Positions 1-11,892 of a DNA stretch of 64,000 bases are shown piece after piece. Both the position numbers and the translations under genes were made by a program. Source of the DNA: Vitis vinifera (lineage: Eukaryota; Streptophyta; Magnoliopsida; Vitales; Vitaceae); NCBI RefSeq assembly GCF_030704535.1, contig NC_081811.1, positions 5,249,001-5,313,000 on the forward strand, read 5' to 3'. The notes under the pieces are model-generated. The model searched no databases. It was not told the DNA's origin and saw nothing but the letters and a program-made list of their open reading frames with translations. The stretch's first letter is position 1; every line of letters starts with the position of its first letter.

Positions 1-421
1 TGGGTCTAGTAAGCTGAGGTTCTCCACTGAAAAGGTTACATGCATTGCCTTGTTTAAAATTCTGATTGTCAGCTGAAGGAACAAGTTGTTCATCATGACC
101 ACTAATGGTGTAGGCAACCTCATCGTTTAGAATGGAACCTGAGAATTTGGCCAATAGTTCAGTATGGCAGTGCTTTTTAAGAGAATCCTGACGGGTATAG
201 TTGGGATGGGGATCCATCTTGGTATGTCCAGGAAATTCCTTGTCCAATAACCTTCCTCTCTTTACCATGGAGGTGTCCCATCCTACTTCCACTTGAGCCT
301 TAGAATCATGTAAAGAAAAACTGGACCATCTGTGATTCTCATGAGATCCAGTACTGGACAGAACTCTTGTAAGAATCTGACCATTCTCCCATACAAGCTC
401 CACAAAATCACGGTCAGACAT
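1..421 (-). CDS. Phytochrome-interacting bHLH transcription factor (PIF/PIL family), N-terminal part, cut by window edge
   Basis: Starting from the ATG at 421-419 the minus strand is open for about 140 codons to the window edge. Residues 8-16 read ELVWENGQI, which matches the active-phytochrome-B-binding (APB) motif at the N-terminus of PIF proteins; PIF3 has nearly the same sequence. These nuclear factors bind G-box DNA through a bHLH domain and are removed after binding light-activated phytochrome. The bHLH domain would lie beyond position 1, so DNA binding cannot be confirmed here. The rest of the visible part is Ser-, His- and Asp-rich and low in hydrophobic residues, as is usual for the PIF N-terminal half. 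The gene sits next to ASY3, as PIL1 does in Arabidopsis, which favours a PIF3/PIL1/PIF6-type member. A likely 5'UTR intron lies just upstream of the ATG. Confidence 0.8.
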   Translation of the reverse strand, partial: MSDRDFVELVWENGQILTRVLSSTGSHENHRWSSFSLHDSKAQVEVGWDTSMVKRGRLLDKEFPGHTKMDPHPNYTRQDSLKKHCHTELLAKFSGSILNDEVAYTISGHDEQLVPSADNQNFKQGNACNLFSGEPQLTRP

Positions 422-425
422 GCCT

Positions 426-511
426 TAGAAACCACAGCAAAAACTCAGGTCATATATATTGAAGCCTAGAAAAACACCAAAAGGATGCAAAGAGAGCAGA
501 AGGATGAACTT
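426..511 (-). other. Probable 5'UTR intron of the PIF-like gene
   Basis: On the minus strand a GTAAGT donor occurs at about 511-506. The candidate acceptor just before the ATG is a TTTCTAAG ending near 426; a second possible acceptor, TTTTTCTAG, lies further inside. The tract is pyrimidine-rich as expected. No transcript evidence is available. Confidence 0.4.
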
Positions 512-2867
512 ACAAACTGCTGGTCATCCTTGGGAGAGAGTTGATTCAAGCCTTATTTCTACCACTGGATGATGTCCAGAATGAGTACCCTAGTATACCA
601 AATAGGAAGGGAAACTCCACCAGGACCAAAATGAACGATAAAGCTGCTATATATGGATGTTCTTCTTCCTCCTCCTCTTTTTAGTCAAGGGCCCACGTTG
701 AATAGTTAAAAAGCGGTTGTAATCAAAGCTAAAATGTATTCAAACCATAGCACGGTAATTCAATGGGAGAAGACTGAGGGACCCCATCTAGTGCAAGCAT
801 CAAACATGACTTACAAGACCATTATCTTAAAAATTTGGTCTTCACACCATTTCTAGAAAAAAGGAGTAGACAAGAAACCCAAGAGAGGATATATCTTGAA
901 ACAACGGCCTTAACCATATGTCACATATCTGAAATCATGGTATCAGCTAGCTTGCTTCCAAAAAAAAAGGGGAAAACATTAAACTCAACGTTACCATACA
1001 CAGATACAAGATAAGTAAGGGATATAGAAGATTCTCAGTTTGCAGGTCCCACAGTGTATTATGAATAAATGTTAGAAGGGGAGGGGTGGGGGCAACCCCA
1101 CCATCTCTTAATAGGATACAAGGATAAGATAGTCATGTCATGTAGTAATACTTTGCGTCTTCCACGAGCCCGCCCAACAGGAAGAGTTGGAAGTTAGTAG
1201 CTAGCCCCAGCTCCCAAGTTCTTAGGCCCCAAGATTGAATTTGAATGGCGAGTGGGAAAATAAAAAAAATATCAGATAGGTTAGGTACGATAAAGGCATG
1301 ACAAGAGGGTGTCATTTTCATTATCGTGTTGAAGGTGAGGAAGAAGGGTTCCCAATGAAAGTGACCAGTCTATGAGGGCACTAAATGGGATGGAGTAAAC
1401 GAATGAGGCCCAGCACGGCCCCCGTGTGGGGGCACACCTGAGGTTTTTGATGCCTTTGCCCTCAAATATCAGACTTTTAACCCTATGGAAAAGCATGTAG
1501 TTCACGTGCCCTCGTGTGGTTCACGTGGCCCCATGTTTTCCTGTCTGTGTAGGGAAGCACTTCCAATTCAAAACGCTTGTAGACGACACTAAAGTCCATC
1601 TCCCACTTCATTCCAACCGACTGACGGTGGCATCCTTTTCAGGATAAGGCCCCCCACATTTTCCACTCTAAATAATGCATTTTAAGCTCAACCAATCCTT
1701 TTTCCCCATGATTTTCCTCCTCTTTTTCTTTTCTTTGATCCCAAGTGGGGTTCACAAATTCTCAAAGTTACCCATTACTAAATGGTACCATCCATAGAAA
1801 TTGAGTACGCATATATGAGTGTATCTCAAATGTCCACCTTACACTCCACGTCCACCATGTTTTATTCTGTGGTTGTGATGGTGGTGGCCAGTTAATGCTA
1901 GTTTTGAATTATTTGGGTTAGTTCCATAGCTTCATGATTCTCTGTCCCACAAACACGATTGAGGTAAAAGCTTCAGTAGGCTGTACGGATTATCATCATG
2001 CAGCCTCCCATAATGGGACGCATCATAAACACCTCTGAATCACAAGGATCAGCAATTTTTATTCTTCATTAATTTCTTCAAACTATTTGCCTCCAAAGAA
2101 AAACCTGCCAAAGCTTTTAACTTTTCTGAGATAAAAAAAGAGAGAGCAAGCTAAAGGGGAGCTACATCCAATATATCATTAATTTATAAGGAATGAAGAC
2201 AAGTCAACAGGGTGAAAAGGTGTAGTAGGGGATCACCTTATGCGGTTAGAGTGGTACGTATTGAGTTAGAACTTAAAGGGGTCATGGCCCCATGGAAACT
2301 GTTTCTGGCTCCGCTGGTGTGCTTACATTTGCCTAGGACACGCTCACCAGATACCCATTAATTAAAGGACGAATAAACGTGCTTTAACCAATGGTGGCGT
2401 TGCATGTGATCTCGTCTAAAAGAGGTTCCATGGACAGACAATAAACCGAACCACATTCAAACCATCTAGGGTTTGCAATTAGTGACATGATCAGTTCAAC
2501 GCAGACAAAAACCTTTCTCTGTGCGGCAATTCTAATTCATGAACAGTCTCAGAATTCCTTCTATGTTCTCCGATGTGAGAGGATATGAACTCATCAAACC
2601 TCTTCATGAATCCACAAGAAACAAAGCCAAAAAAAAGAAAGAGGTAATTTGAAGTCATAAACCATTAACAGAGAATTGGGCTATCTTCACAACTAAGAGA
2701 AGTTCCAGAAACAGTGGAAAGATGTACAATAAATTCCAAAGTAGAAGATGGTAATAGGACCATATAGCTATAAGGTGCAAAAGCTTCTAAACATGGACAA
2801 AATCTTGAGGCCTCTTGTCAAACTTTGAGCGAAATCTCCATCTTGGTAGCTAGCAGTGAAAATTATT
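512..2867. other. Intergenic: upstream of PIF-like gene, downstream of ASY3
   Basis: No credible coding exon was seen on either strand; the short open frames lack domain sequence and splice context. The stretch holds the promoter of the minus-strand PIF-like gene and the 3' flank of ASY3. Confidence 0.6.
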
Positions 2868-4536
2868 TCAACTGAGAATGCCATCTTTCAGACATTCACC
2901 TAGTACAAGCTTCAATTGGAGCATCTTTTGCCTGGCCATCTGCAATGAATTAAAATAGTTAAATGCGTATGGAACTAGATGTATAAGCTTCATTGCAGCA
3001 ATACAAGCAAAATTTACACTTCCTTTATGGAGGGACTACTATGAGCAAAATTTAAGGGATATCTGGCTCTAGATGCAACATTTGAGGATCCACATCTAAT
3101 GGGAACACCTTTAGGATCTCTGAGATTGAAGACTAAGAAGTTTAAATGGTCAACCTCAGCGACATTTTCCAAGAAGGTAAGAGCGAGAAGAATCAATCAT
3201 AAGCTTCAGATTTGAGCAAAACCCAGTGACGCACACAGAAGGGGGATTCCAAATCAGTACATCCACTCTCCATCACACAAATTCATATATCAAATCAGTG
3301 GATGTTAGTAATATAGTTATGCTCCCAGAAACAAAGAGGAAAACCATTCAGGCATGCAACCTATTACCTGAGGAATATACTGCCCTAAATGACAGGAAAC
3401 AAGTTCAGATATAAATAGAAAGGAAACTTGCCTTGTGGATGGCTGTGATTCTTTGTTGCGCATCATTGAGTTGGATCTCAATTGCTTCTTCCACTTGCAA
3501 GAGAAGCTTCTGGTGTGATGCTTCTGCAATATAAGGGAAATCAAAAAAATTACGCCGTGTCTCTACACTGCCAACAACCGCAATATATCTAGTTTCTAAA
3601 ATCTTGGCATGGAAATATTATTTTATATCCATTTGAGGTCTGTTTTGGTCCAAATCCTAGAACTTTGCTGCATGATGTGATTGTATCCTCGCAAGCCACC
3701 AGCTGCTACATGTTCGTGGACTCCGATCCATAATCACAAGGAATGATCCATATTAGGTCATCCCTACAGAAAGGTAAGTTTTATGTTGATTTGTTGGAAC
3801 CCTAACCGAGGATGAGGTGTTTGGGATGTACTGTGGAAAATGTATGTGTCTGTTATGTTTACATAGGATTTCAAATCATCTGCTTGGTTTGCTTTAAGTA
3901 TTTAAAAAATCTGTTTTTATTAACATTAACTCAAACTGGGGGCATTTAGGAATCCAACAAACTACCTGGGATCCATATCCTTTCTGATCATGGTGATCTC
4001 ACTCTGTCAAACGATCATTTGACTGTTTTATGTAAAACACAAAGGACCAAACAATTTCCTAGTAAAAGATTTTTAAGACACCCAGCAATGACAAGGTTGG
4101 TGGAAGATTCTATAAGAGTTCTACTATCACCATAAGATCATGACATCTGAGCATACTGGAGTGCAATGTATGTACATCAATATAAAGGGTCCTTACATTT
4201 CCATGGAGGTATCTACACTACGTATTTTAGGCAGGAGAAATGTCCCTTTCTAATGCTGCAGACATTGCATAGTTTAACACCTCAAACAGACTGCAACTAT
4301 ACACTGACAAACAAAGAAGATTCATAAGATAAAGGAATTGTCATACTTTGCCTCTCCACATTTCTCTTAAGCTCAATTTGGTGCACTTCCAGCCCTTCAA
4401 TTGAGCTTCTGCAGTCCTGGATATGCTGATTGATCTCATCTTTAAACTTTTCATGTATTAGCTTTAGCTGTTCTTGTTGCTCTGTGAAAGAGGAAGAGAC
4501 GCCCATTAAAGCTTTAAGAATGACAAGGGAAAAAGA

Positions 4537-4575
<39 letters not shown>

Positions 4576-7500
4576 ATCTTTCTTTGAATTGACTGGACAC
4601 ATCAGAATGATCATAAAGACCTTTCCTCCTAGAAGGATGATGATCAACATATGAATTTATAACACCTTGAAACTTTAAGAAAAACCACTGCAATATTAAA
4701 AAGGAATATACTGCATGAAAGGCTGAGGGTTGAACTATGGGTCCCTCAGAGATTATGAACCCCGGACACATACAGTAGTCAGAACCCACCACTGAATGAG
4801 TCCCGACTTGGAACTGTTCATGCTAGAAATCATGACTACCAGTAAATTCATCTCAAGGACTAATCAAGCAGAACAATAATTTTTGCTCTAGGTATTATTA
4901 CAATACAGAATTATTGTTCCCTGACAAGGAAAAGTGGAACTTACAAGCATGTAGGTAAGAAGCATGAATTGAAATTCAATCATGCACCAGTTATTCCATG
5001 AAATTTTTGTGAATAAGGTCCCAGTCATTTCATAAGTAATTTAATATCAAATAGAAACATGGAACCAGTTATTTATACACTTACTGGAAAGTGTGCAAAT
5101 TTAATATCAAATAGAAACATGGAACCAGTTATTTATATACTTACTGGAAAGTGTGCAAAACATGAGGTGCTCAATGAAGTACTAAAATTCAACGTCTTCC
5201 ATAACAAAGGGTATTGCTTAACATCTAACTGAATTTGTATTCCGCCTAAAGCCAAAGCATAATATGTAAAGAAAATGCTAGGGTCATCTAAGGAGAAATC
5301 ATAGTTATCTCCAACGGGAATATGTGGTCATTGCAATGGAAATCTGATAAATTCAAGTAGGAGCTAATATTCAATTATATTTACCCATCCTCTCATTACA
5401 AGTTCTATTACCTTGAAATCTTGTTTCCAGGCGTTTTCTTTTTAATTTACTGAGGCTTGTCAGCTTCCCTCTGAAACATCATCATTATCACACTTAAGAA
5501 ACCAATATCTTGAGCTGGTATAAACTTGTCATCTTGGAATACCTACACATCTTTCTGCATCTGAGATTGGACATTCTGCAGTTGCAAGTGTATTCCCTCA
5601 GCAACAGACATCACAATTTCAGAGGATCTTTTACTAGTCTCTGTCTCCATTTTGCTTTTCATTCTCTCTAGAGCCAAGGAAAACAGAGAGATGGCCCTAG
5701 AAAATTGTTAAGTGAAACCAAAATCAGCCAAAATTAGCAGATTACAGTTAAATAACTTACACTCAGTAGGAAATTGAAAGGGTGTATGGTAAAAAATTAA
5801 TACTTAATGCTTAATGATTTAGAGTGAATTAAAACTAAATTATACTTAAGTTATTAACTTTAAGATATTTTTACCAAATATATTTATATGCTTAATAATT
5901 TAAATTAAATCATAAGTCATATTAAGTCAATAAGTTGATCCATCAAACACCCTCCTAGTGTAGCTTCATTTATCAGATTAGGAAAACCTTGACAGCCCAT
6001 CCTCTTGGTTCTGCTCTGAAAAACACTGGAACTCCGTACTTCCTTCAGTTCCTGCTCATATGTAAGGAGAGGAAGAAAACTTATGGTTAAGATTGGAATT
6101 TAGCAGGTATGGTGATGAAGAACCAGAAGACAATGATATTTTAGTGAGTATCTGCCTTTGGGGAAGAGTGGATCAGGACTGAATTCATTAAATTTAATGC
6201 CTCCATGGCTCCGGAGCCTTTTAGCTGGACGAAGCGTGAACTTTGGTGTGTCAGCAGGAACAATTTCTGGAGAAAATATATCTGTTTCTTGAGAGCCTGC
6301 ACATGATCATTGGATCAAATTAATAGGCTATGAAGAAGAAGAAGATGAAAATGATGATCAAGAAGAAGAAGAAGAAGAAGAAGAAGAAGAATGTTGTGAT
6401 GATGTAGGCTCCAGCCTGGTTTCTGCTCATCAATCTAGTTACAGCCACTGACGGCCTCTTGATGGATTATGGCCCATGAGTATAAAAGCTCTCTCTCTTC
6501 CTTCCCACCCCCTCTTGCTTCCCTCTCCTCGACTCTCTCTCCTTCTTTCCTTCCTCATCAATCCAGCTACGGCAATTGACCAACTCTTGGTGCCTTATGG
6601 TTCTAGAACACAAAACTCTCTCTCTCTCTCTCGATTTCCCTCCTTCCCCTTTCTCTCTTTCCCCCTCACCCTACTTCATCAATCCAGTTCTGGCAACTAA
6701 CCACGTCCCAATCTCTCTCTCCCAACTTTTGTAAGCAGATTTTAGCTATGGAACCTGTAGAACAATCTTGATTTTAACCCACCAAAAACCTAGTGCTTTC
6801 CTGCTCTAATTATCTTAGCTATGCCCATCACTCCAACAAGGATTCAGAAATTCCAAAAATTATAGAGAAATCACAATAAGAAGCAGTAACAATTTTTGAA
6901 ATACCAAGCTTGTATGAGAAAAATAGTTAACTGGCATGAGGTATTCCAACAGGGTCCTTGCAGGAATTTGAATGAATAGTTAACCAGAGGGAACCAAGAG
7001 TGTTACTCGATGATCATCAGCTGGTTCTCTACACCAGGTCTGCAGTCCAAAATTGTTTTAGGTTTGAGCACCACCTAGACCTATAACTGGCCCTGTCTCT
7101 CAACAACTAAATCCACCAAATATTCCAAAATTGGGTCTGGGAGGCAGTTCATCTTTCAATTTCCATGGTGGGAACTGGCAATTAGAAAGAGAAGGATTTG
7201 TTCTCATTTCCAAAAGTGACATTTTCTTATTGGATGTTAGAGAAGAATGTGAATGAGATTAGCAAATATGAGGCAAAAAAGTGGTTATTGATTTTCTAGT
7301 ATATTCATACTGACACTGAATTAAATGGAAAAAAAAATTCAGAGAAATTTATTTCAAAATGATGTTGTTAATGAAGTTGAGCAGTAAACATTGTTGCCAG
7401 TGCGTTATTTGCTTTGTTAAAATGTGCATGCGAATGAATGAATATACATACTGTGATATCCTTGATCAATGGGTGAAATTTCTTTAAAGCAATCAGAGTC

Positions 7501-9920
7501 CCTTTCTTCAGATGATGATTTAGACGATTCATTTCCTTCATCTTTTTCTTTCACAATAGGCACAGATTTCTTGGTAGGAGAAACTCTAAGCTCCTCTGCA
7601 TCATCCTGGAAGTTTGATAAGGAAAGCCCAGAGGCAGAATTAACTGGCTCGGAACCTTTGCAATAAAAAAATCCTTATGTTCCAATGTTTTTCAGGCATG
7701 GTACTACAGGATTGTTGCGCATGTCCTTTCAAACTAGAGGATGAAATTATCCACAATGTAAAATCAAAAAAAGCATATTTCAGGAAATGTGATTAAATTG
7801 ATTGCAAAGAATGAGTCAAGAAAGGACCACACTAGAAACCAGTTCATGCATTGAAACCTCTCAATACGGGAACATTAAAGTAAACAAGGATACGGATTCT
7901 GATTGCATTTTTGATCCATAACAGTCTCGTTTTGGAGTAGGCAAAGTCCTGAAACAATGGATAGCTCCGAAAGTAAATATTTTCTCGGCTACAGCAGGAC
8001 TGCAAACATCCTGTTCCATGCCGTCAGTCCTTGGGGGTGAGTAAGGGGAAGAGTTTCTCATGGGTGTTCTCATTCGAAATGTCAGGCTATGGAAATCTTG
8101 TGGATCCTCCAGGATATTTAAAGATGGATTGCTTAAGTCTTCCTGCCCATCAGCACTTTTTGTTAATGCTGGACTGTCAACATCCCCCACCTTATCGGCC
8201 TTCTTTGTCACTGGTGAACCATGGAAATCTTTTTCTTGGTCTCCCTTCTTTGGTTCAACATGATCTCCATCTCCATTATTCAGAGGACAGCCTTGAAAGT
8301 TCTCCATTCTATTACCAAGCAATGATGCTTTCTCAGATGGTGGTAGTGCTTTGCTTCCATCATTTGCTGGTTTAATCCTATCTGCATTATCCTTTTCAGG
8401 AAACCAAATCTTACGGGGCTCAATTCGACAACTCTTTCTCTCACCCTTCTTTATGGATTTCTGCAAAACACCATTGACAGCATCATGTAATTCCCCAGAC
8501 AATCCTACCTTAAAAGAGAAGATGCTCCTTTCTTTAAGTTTCTGTTTACAACTAGATGATGGCCCACTTTTAACTTTTTTTGCCTGCACTTTAGTCGGAG
8601 CTCTCTTACGGGTCAGAGAACGAGTCACTGGTCTCCTGGTAGTAGCATCAGGACTTTCAGAATCAGGTTCTATCGAGTCTGAATTCTGTCTGGGCTTAAC
8701 AATTGTATTGCCCTTTTGATCAAAGTTTGGCTCTACCATCGGACTATTTGCATCCATCTCAAGAGTCTTAGAACCTGAAAAGAACTGCTTGTTTGGTGAA
8801 GATGCATTTCCCAGTACCTCCCAAAGCTTCATTTTCAAAGCTTCACTGGTTCTCTTTTCTGTTTTATTGATTTTCACCACTGTCCCTACTTTGTCAGACA
8901 CACCAACTCCCTGCCCATCTGAAGATCGAAATTCCTCCATCTCTGTGGTTCCGTCCTTCCCTCCACTACTTTTATCAGTAACTCTGTTGAATTTCTTCTG
9001 ATTTCCATTGCCAGACTGTAACATTGAGTTCTGGTTTGCAAAAAACTGGATCGAACTAGTTGTTAGTGTTTCCTTTGCTCCATTAACCTTGTTTTCCCTG
9101 CCCCTAGCAATGTTTAAACTTGAAGTTTGTTTTGTATAAACAGTCTCTATGATTGGTCTCTTTTTGTAAAATGATTTCGTATTAATCCATGGGGAACTCT
9201 CCTGCACTGGAGCCTCATTTTGCTTACTTATAATGGCAGCTGCAAGTCCTTGCTCCTTGTTTTTTCTCCCTCTGTTAGAAGTTGCCTTTTCTGCATTTAG
9301 CACTGCAACCTCATCATCCTTCATACCTTCAGATCCTATCTTTGCTAATGAATCTATCATAACGCCAATCGAAATTTTTCTTGATTGGCTAGATGGATGA
9401 TAATTACTGCCAAAACTCCGGCAGTTGCTCATTTGATCCTGAAAAACGTTGTAGCAAAGAAACAATCATCCAACTTTACAACAACTTTTCTTGACGAACA
9501 CCAAAGGAAAACCCAAAGGCCCGCATACAAACAAGATGCCCATTCCATAAAAAACAGAAGCGATCCTTTTATGAGCTAGAAGGAATATTAAATATATAAG
9601 TTAACAAACACAAATGTAGAACAATGGCTCAGAAGAAGAAAATGAAGTATTGGGAAACTTAATTGGATAAAGTTTCTGTTCATTATTGATAACGATTTTC
9701 AGTGGCCCCAATTGTAAACATCAATTTATATATAAGATCATAAGTAAACGTAACGTGCCAATTCAATTTCCAGATTCCGTTCACGTCCTCGCAAATTGAA
9801 ATTAGCTAATCAATCAAAAGCTTTGAGTTGTAACTCATGCAGTCTGAAACAGGATCTATATTTAGGGGTTTCGCAACTTACATCTTGTATAACTTGTCCT
9901 TCTATCTCCATTGTTTCCAT
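2868..9920 (-). CDS. ASY3: ASY3, meiotic chromosome axis protein (coiled coil)
   Basis: Ten coding exons join in frame to about 823 codons: 9920-9882, 9438-7923, 7655-7452, 6296-6156, 6051-5988, 5696-5547, 5470-5412, 4481-4347, 3523-3432 and 2939-2868, ending in TGA. Arabidopsis ASY3 has about 790 residues. The start region has SFGSNYHPSSQSRKISIGV, a strongly conserved ASY3 N-terminal motif. The 1.5 kb second exon is Ser/Lys/Asp-rich and disordered-looking. The last six exons encode a long Glu/Gln/Lys coiled coil ending MLQLKLVLGECLKDGILS. ASY3 organises the meiotic axis with the HORMA protein ASY1 and supports synapsis and crossover formation. A noncoding first exon probably ends at a GTAAGT near 10507. 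Two introns appear to be GC-AG: 2940-3431 and 6052-6155. The 7923/7655 junction is uncertain; 7894 joined to 7647 is also in frame. Confidence 0.88.
4541..4575. repeat. (AT)5(GT)12 microsatellite
   Basis: Alternating AT then GT dinucleotides inside the ASY3 intron just upstream of the exon at 4347-4481. On the coding strand it reads (AC)n(AT)n, close to the branch-point and pyrimidine-tract region. Confidence 0.9.
5038..5157. repeat. 60-bp tandem duplication in an ASY3 intron
   Basis: Two adjacent copies (about 5038-5097 and 5098-5157) are identical except for one C/T difference (5078 versus 5138). The near identity implies a recent duplication. It lies in the intron 4482-5411. Confidence 0.92.
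5779..5953. mobile_element. MITE-like element (about 175 bp) in an ASY3 intron
   Basis: The left end reads AGGGTGTATGG; the right end, reverse complemented, reads AGGGTGTTTGATGG. The interior is AT-rich with repeated TTAAT and CTTAA words, resembling hAT-type MITEs. A clean target-site duplication could not be found, so the limits are approximate. Confidence 0.5.
6334..6391. repeat. GAA/GAT trinucleotide-rich microsatellite
   Basis: Two GAA runs separated by GAT-rich sequence, the second with about ten GAA units, in the ASY3 intron 6297-7451, close to the acceptor side of the exon at 6156-6296. Confidence 0.85.
6426..6725. repeat. Divergent ~125-bp tandem repeat with CT-rich halves
   Basis: A CATCAATCNAGNTNNNGC word recurs at about 6426, 6554 and 6675, and each copy is followed by a CT-rich stretch. 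Unit spacing is 128 and 121 bp and the third unit is partial. It lies in the ASY3 intron 6297-7451. A short open frame through it is an artefact of the CT repeats. Confidence 0.7.
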
Positions 9921-11892
9921 TTTCCTGGAGAAAAAAACAACGAAACGACAACCTGCACCAGCTGAAACCTAAGGACTAACAAAAGAACAGTTTTAGATCA
10001 AGAAACAAAAAAATCCCGAAAGCTCCCATTGCTTGAAGAGAAAGACAGAAGAACACAATAAAACAAATAGAAATTTCCTAGAACTGTATTTCCATTATCC
10101 ATGACCAATAAAACAAAGGCCTCTTGCCCTGGCTTTGGGCACTTTTTTTTTTCCAATTTTTTTAGGTGTGTTTTTGAAAACCGAAACACAACATGAAAAA
10201 ATATAATAGATTTTCATATCTTCAGTTGTCTTATCAATCAAACGGATGGAAAAAGAAGATGAACAAGGCCGTGAATCATTGAAGGAACTGTTCAATATAA
10301 ATTAAAGCAACGCCGAACAGATAAATTCAATATCCAATTATGAAAGGGTGGCGAGAAATGCTTCTCTAGAAGTATTGGAAACAGAAACAGAAATCAAGCG
10401 TGAGTATGAAAAATCTAAACCCTCGAAATTCTTACGACTTCACTTTCAGGCGTTCAATTCAAGAAATGAAGAAATTCAAGCCGTGAGAATCAAGTGGAAA
10501 TTACTTACAAATTCCTTGTAGATGTTCAATTCCGATGAAAATTTCAACTTGATGTAAGAGAGGGAGAGAAAGAGAAAGGATGATCGGGAACCAGATTGGC
10601 GGAAACAGCAGGAGGCGGGAAAATGAGCTTGTCCAAATGAATCAAACTCTTGAGAGAAACGGCCTCAGTGCTGCTAATGTACTCGAGGTGCGCAACGCGC
10701 ACTGCTCCGCATGTTAATTTCCGATTTTACCCCTTAGTTCGATTTAGATTATTGAGGTCAACGGAATAACTTCTCTAAACGACGCCGTCTAATGTGCTAC
10801 GTTTCCTCCTCTCTAAGAGCACGTTGTTACCATTCCATATTAGATTTAATATGTTGAAATTTTTTTTTTTTTTAAAAAAGAACAAGAGAGAATATCGGAA
10901 TGAATACAGCGAAAGATACAAAAAAAAAACTATTCTAGGAAAATCCCAATTAGGATTAGGCCGAGATATTGACCTATGTTCTTAGGTGAGAGTCTCATAA
11001 TTCAAATTCAAATTTTATATTATTGAAAAAAATCATATTATTAATGATATTTTAATGACTTTATTGTCACATAACAATCATGTCATCTTGTATTTATATC
11101 AATTGTTTAAATTTCATGACGGAAACCTTTTCTACAAAGTTACAAAGCTCACTGTTTTAAATTAGTTTTTGGATTTAGAAAGACGAAAAATAGGATTTGA
11201 TAAATTAGACACATGACTAGAAATATGAATTGAACTACATTTGCACATCTTTCTTCAGTTCGCACCTTAGCCTCTCTATCCAATATGATGATTGCACATC
11301 TTCTTTGTTTTGCTGTTGTGATTCTACAAGTTTGCTTATATGTCCTAGGTTCAATAAAAAAACTCAAGCAATTTGCTTGAGCACCCCTTCATCGTGCTTT
11401 GGCATCCCTTATCCGATCTTGAATATGATAAACATATAAATAAATTTCTTCATTTATATTATATTTTATTTCTTTATTTTAATATTTAAATTTAATAAAA
11501 AATACTTATAAAAATATAATTCTAAGTGAATCAAAATCTAGTTTTCTAATTTTAATTATAAATGACAATTTTTAGTGGAAAATGATGAAAATAAGCTTGC
11601 AATAACGAGATTAAACTAAGACTTTAATCCTAAAAAAAAAAAGTATTAGATAAACTAACGTAAAAACAAACAAAATTCAAAACTTTTAGTGGGCCGTCAA
11701 AACGACACCGTTGATCTTCTCCGTTTCTTCCTCCGGGAAGAAAAAGGGATGTGATGGTGGGGCTGGGGCAGCGTCAAATGGGTTTTGCCTATTGGCCACT
11801 GGGAATGTGAGAGCAGCCACATCCAAATCTTTCTGTTAAAAGATAACGAGGGCTTCCCTTGCTTGCTTGTCGCACCATCTCTCTCCCCCACC
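9921..11892. promoter_or_regulatory. Head-to-head upstream region between ASY3 (-) and PPOX1 (+)
   Basis: The region holds the ASY3 5'UTR, with a noncoding exon around 10508-10600 and its GTAAGT donor near 10507, and the PPOX1 promoter and 5'UTR. The centre (10990-11680) is AT-rich with nothing coding. AAACGAC-type elements occur at 10777-10790 near ASY3 and 11700-11712 near PPOX1. A short GC-rich stretch just before 11893 is the PPOX1 leader. Confidence 0.55.

Noticed and set aside
4514-4792. Open frames with His-Thr repeats
   Set aside because: They are translations of the GT/AC microsatellite in an ASY3 intron.
11785-11892. Possible 36-residue N-terminal extension of PPOX1
   Set aside because: The extension begins with TTG; the first ATG in frame is 11893, which precedes a transit-peptide-like region. 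The WRKY gene has a similar TTG-started extension at 31334, rejected for the same reason.
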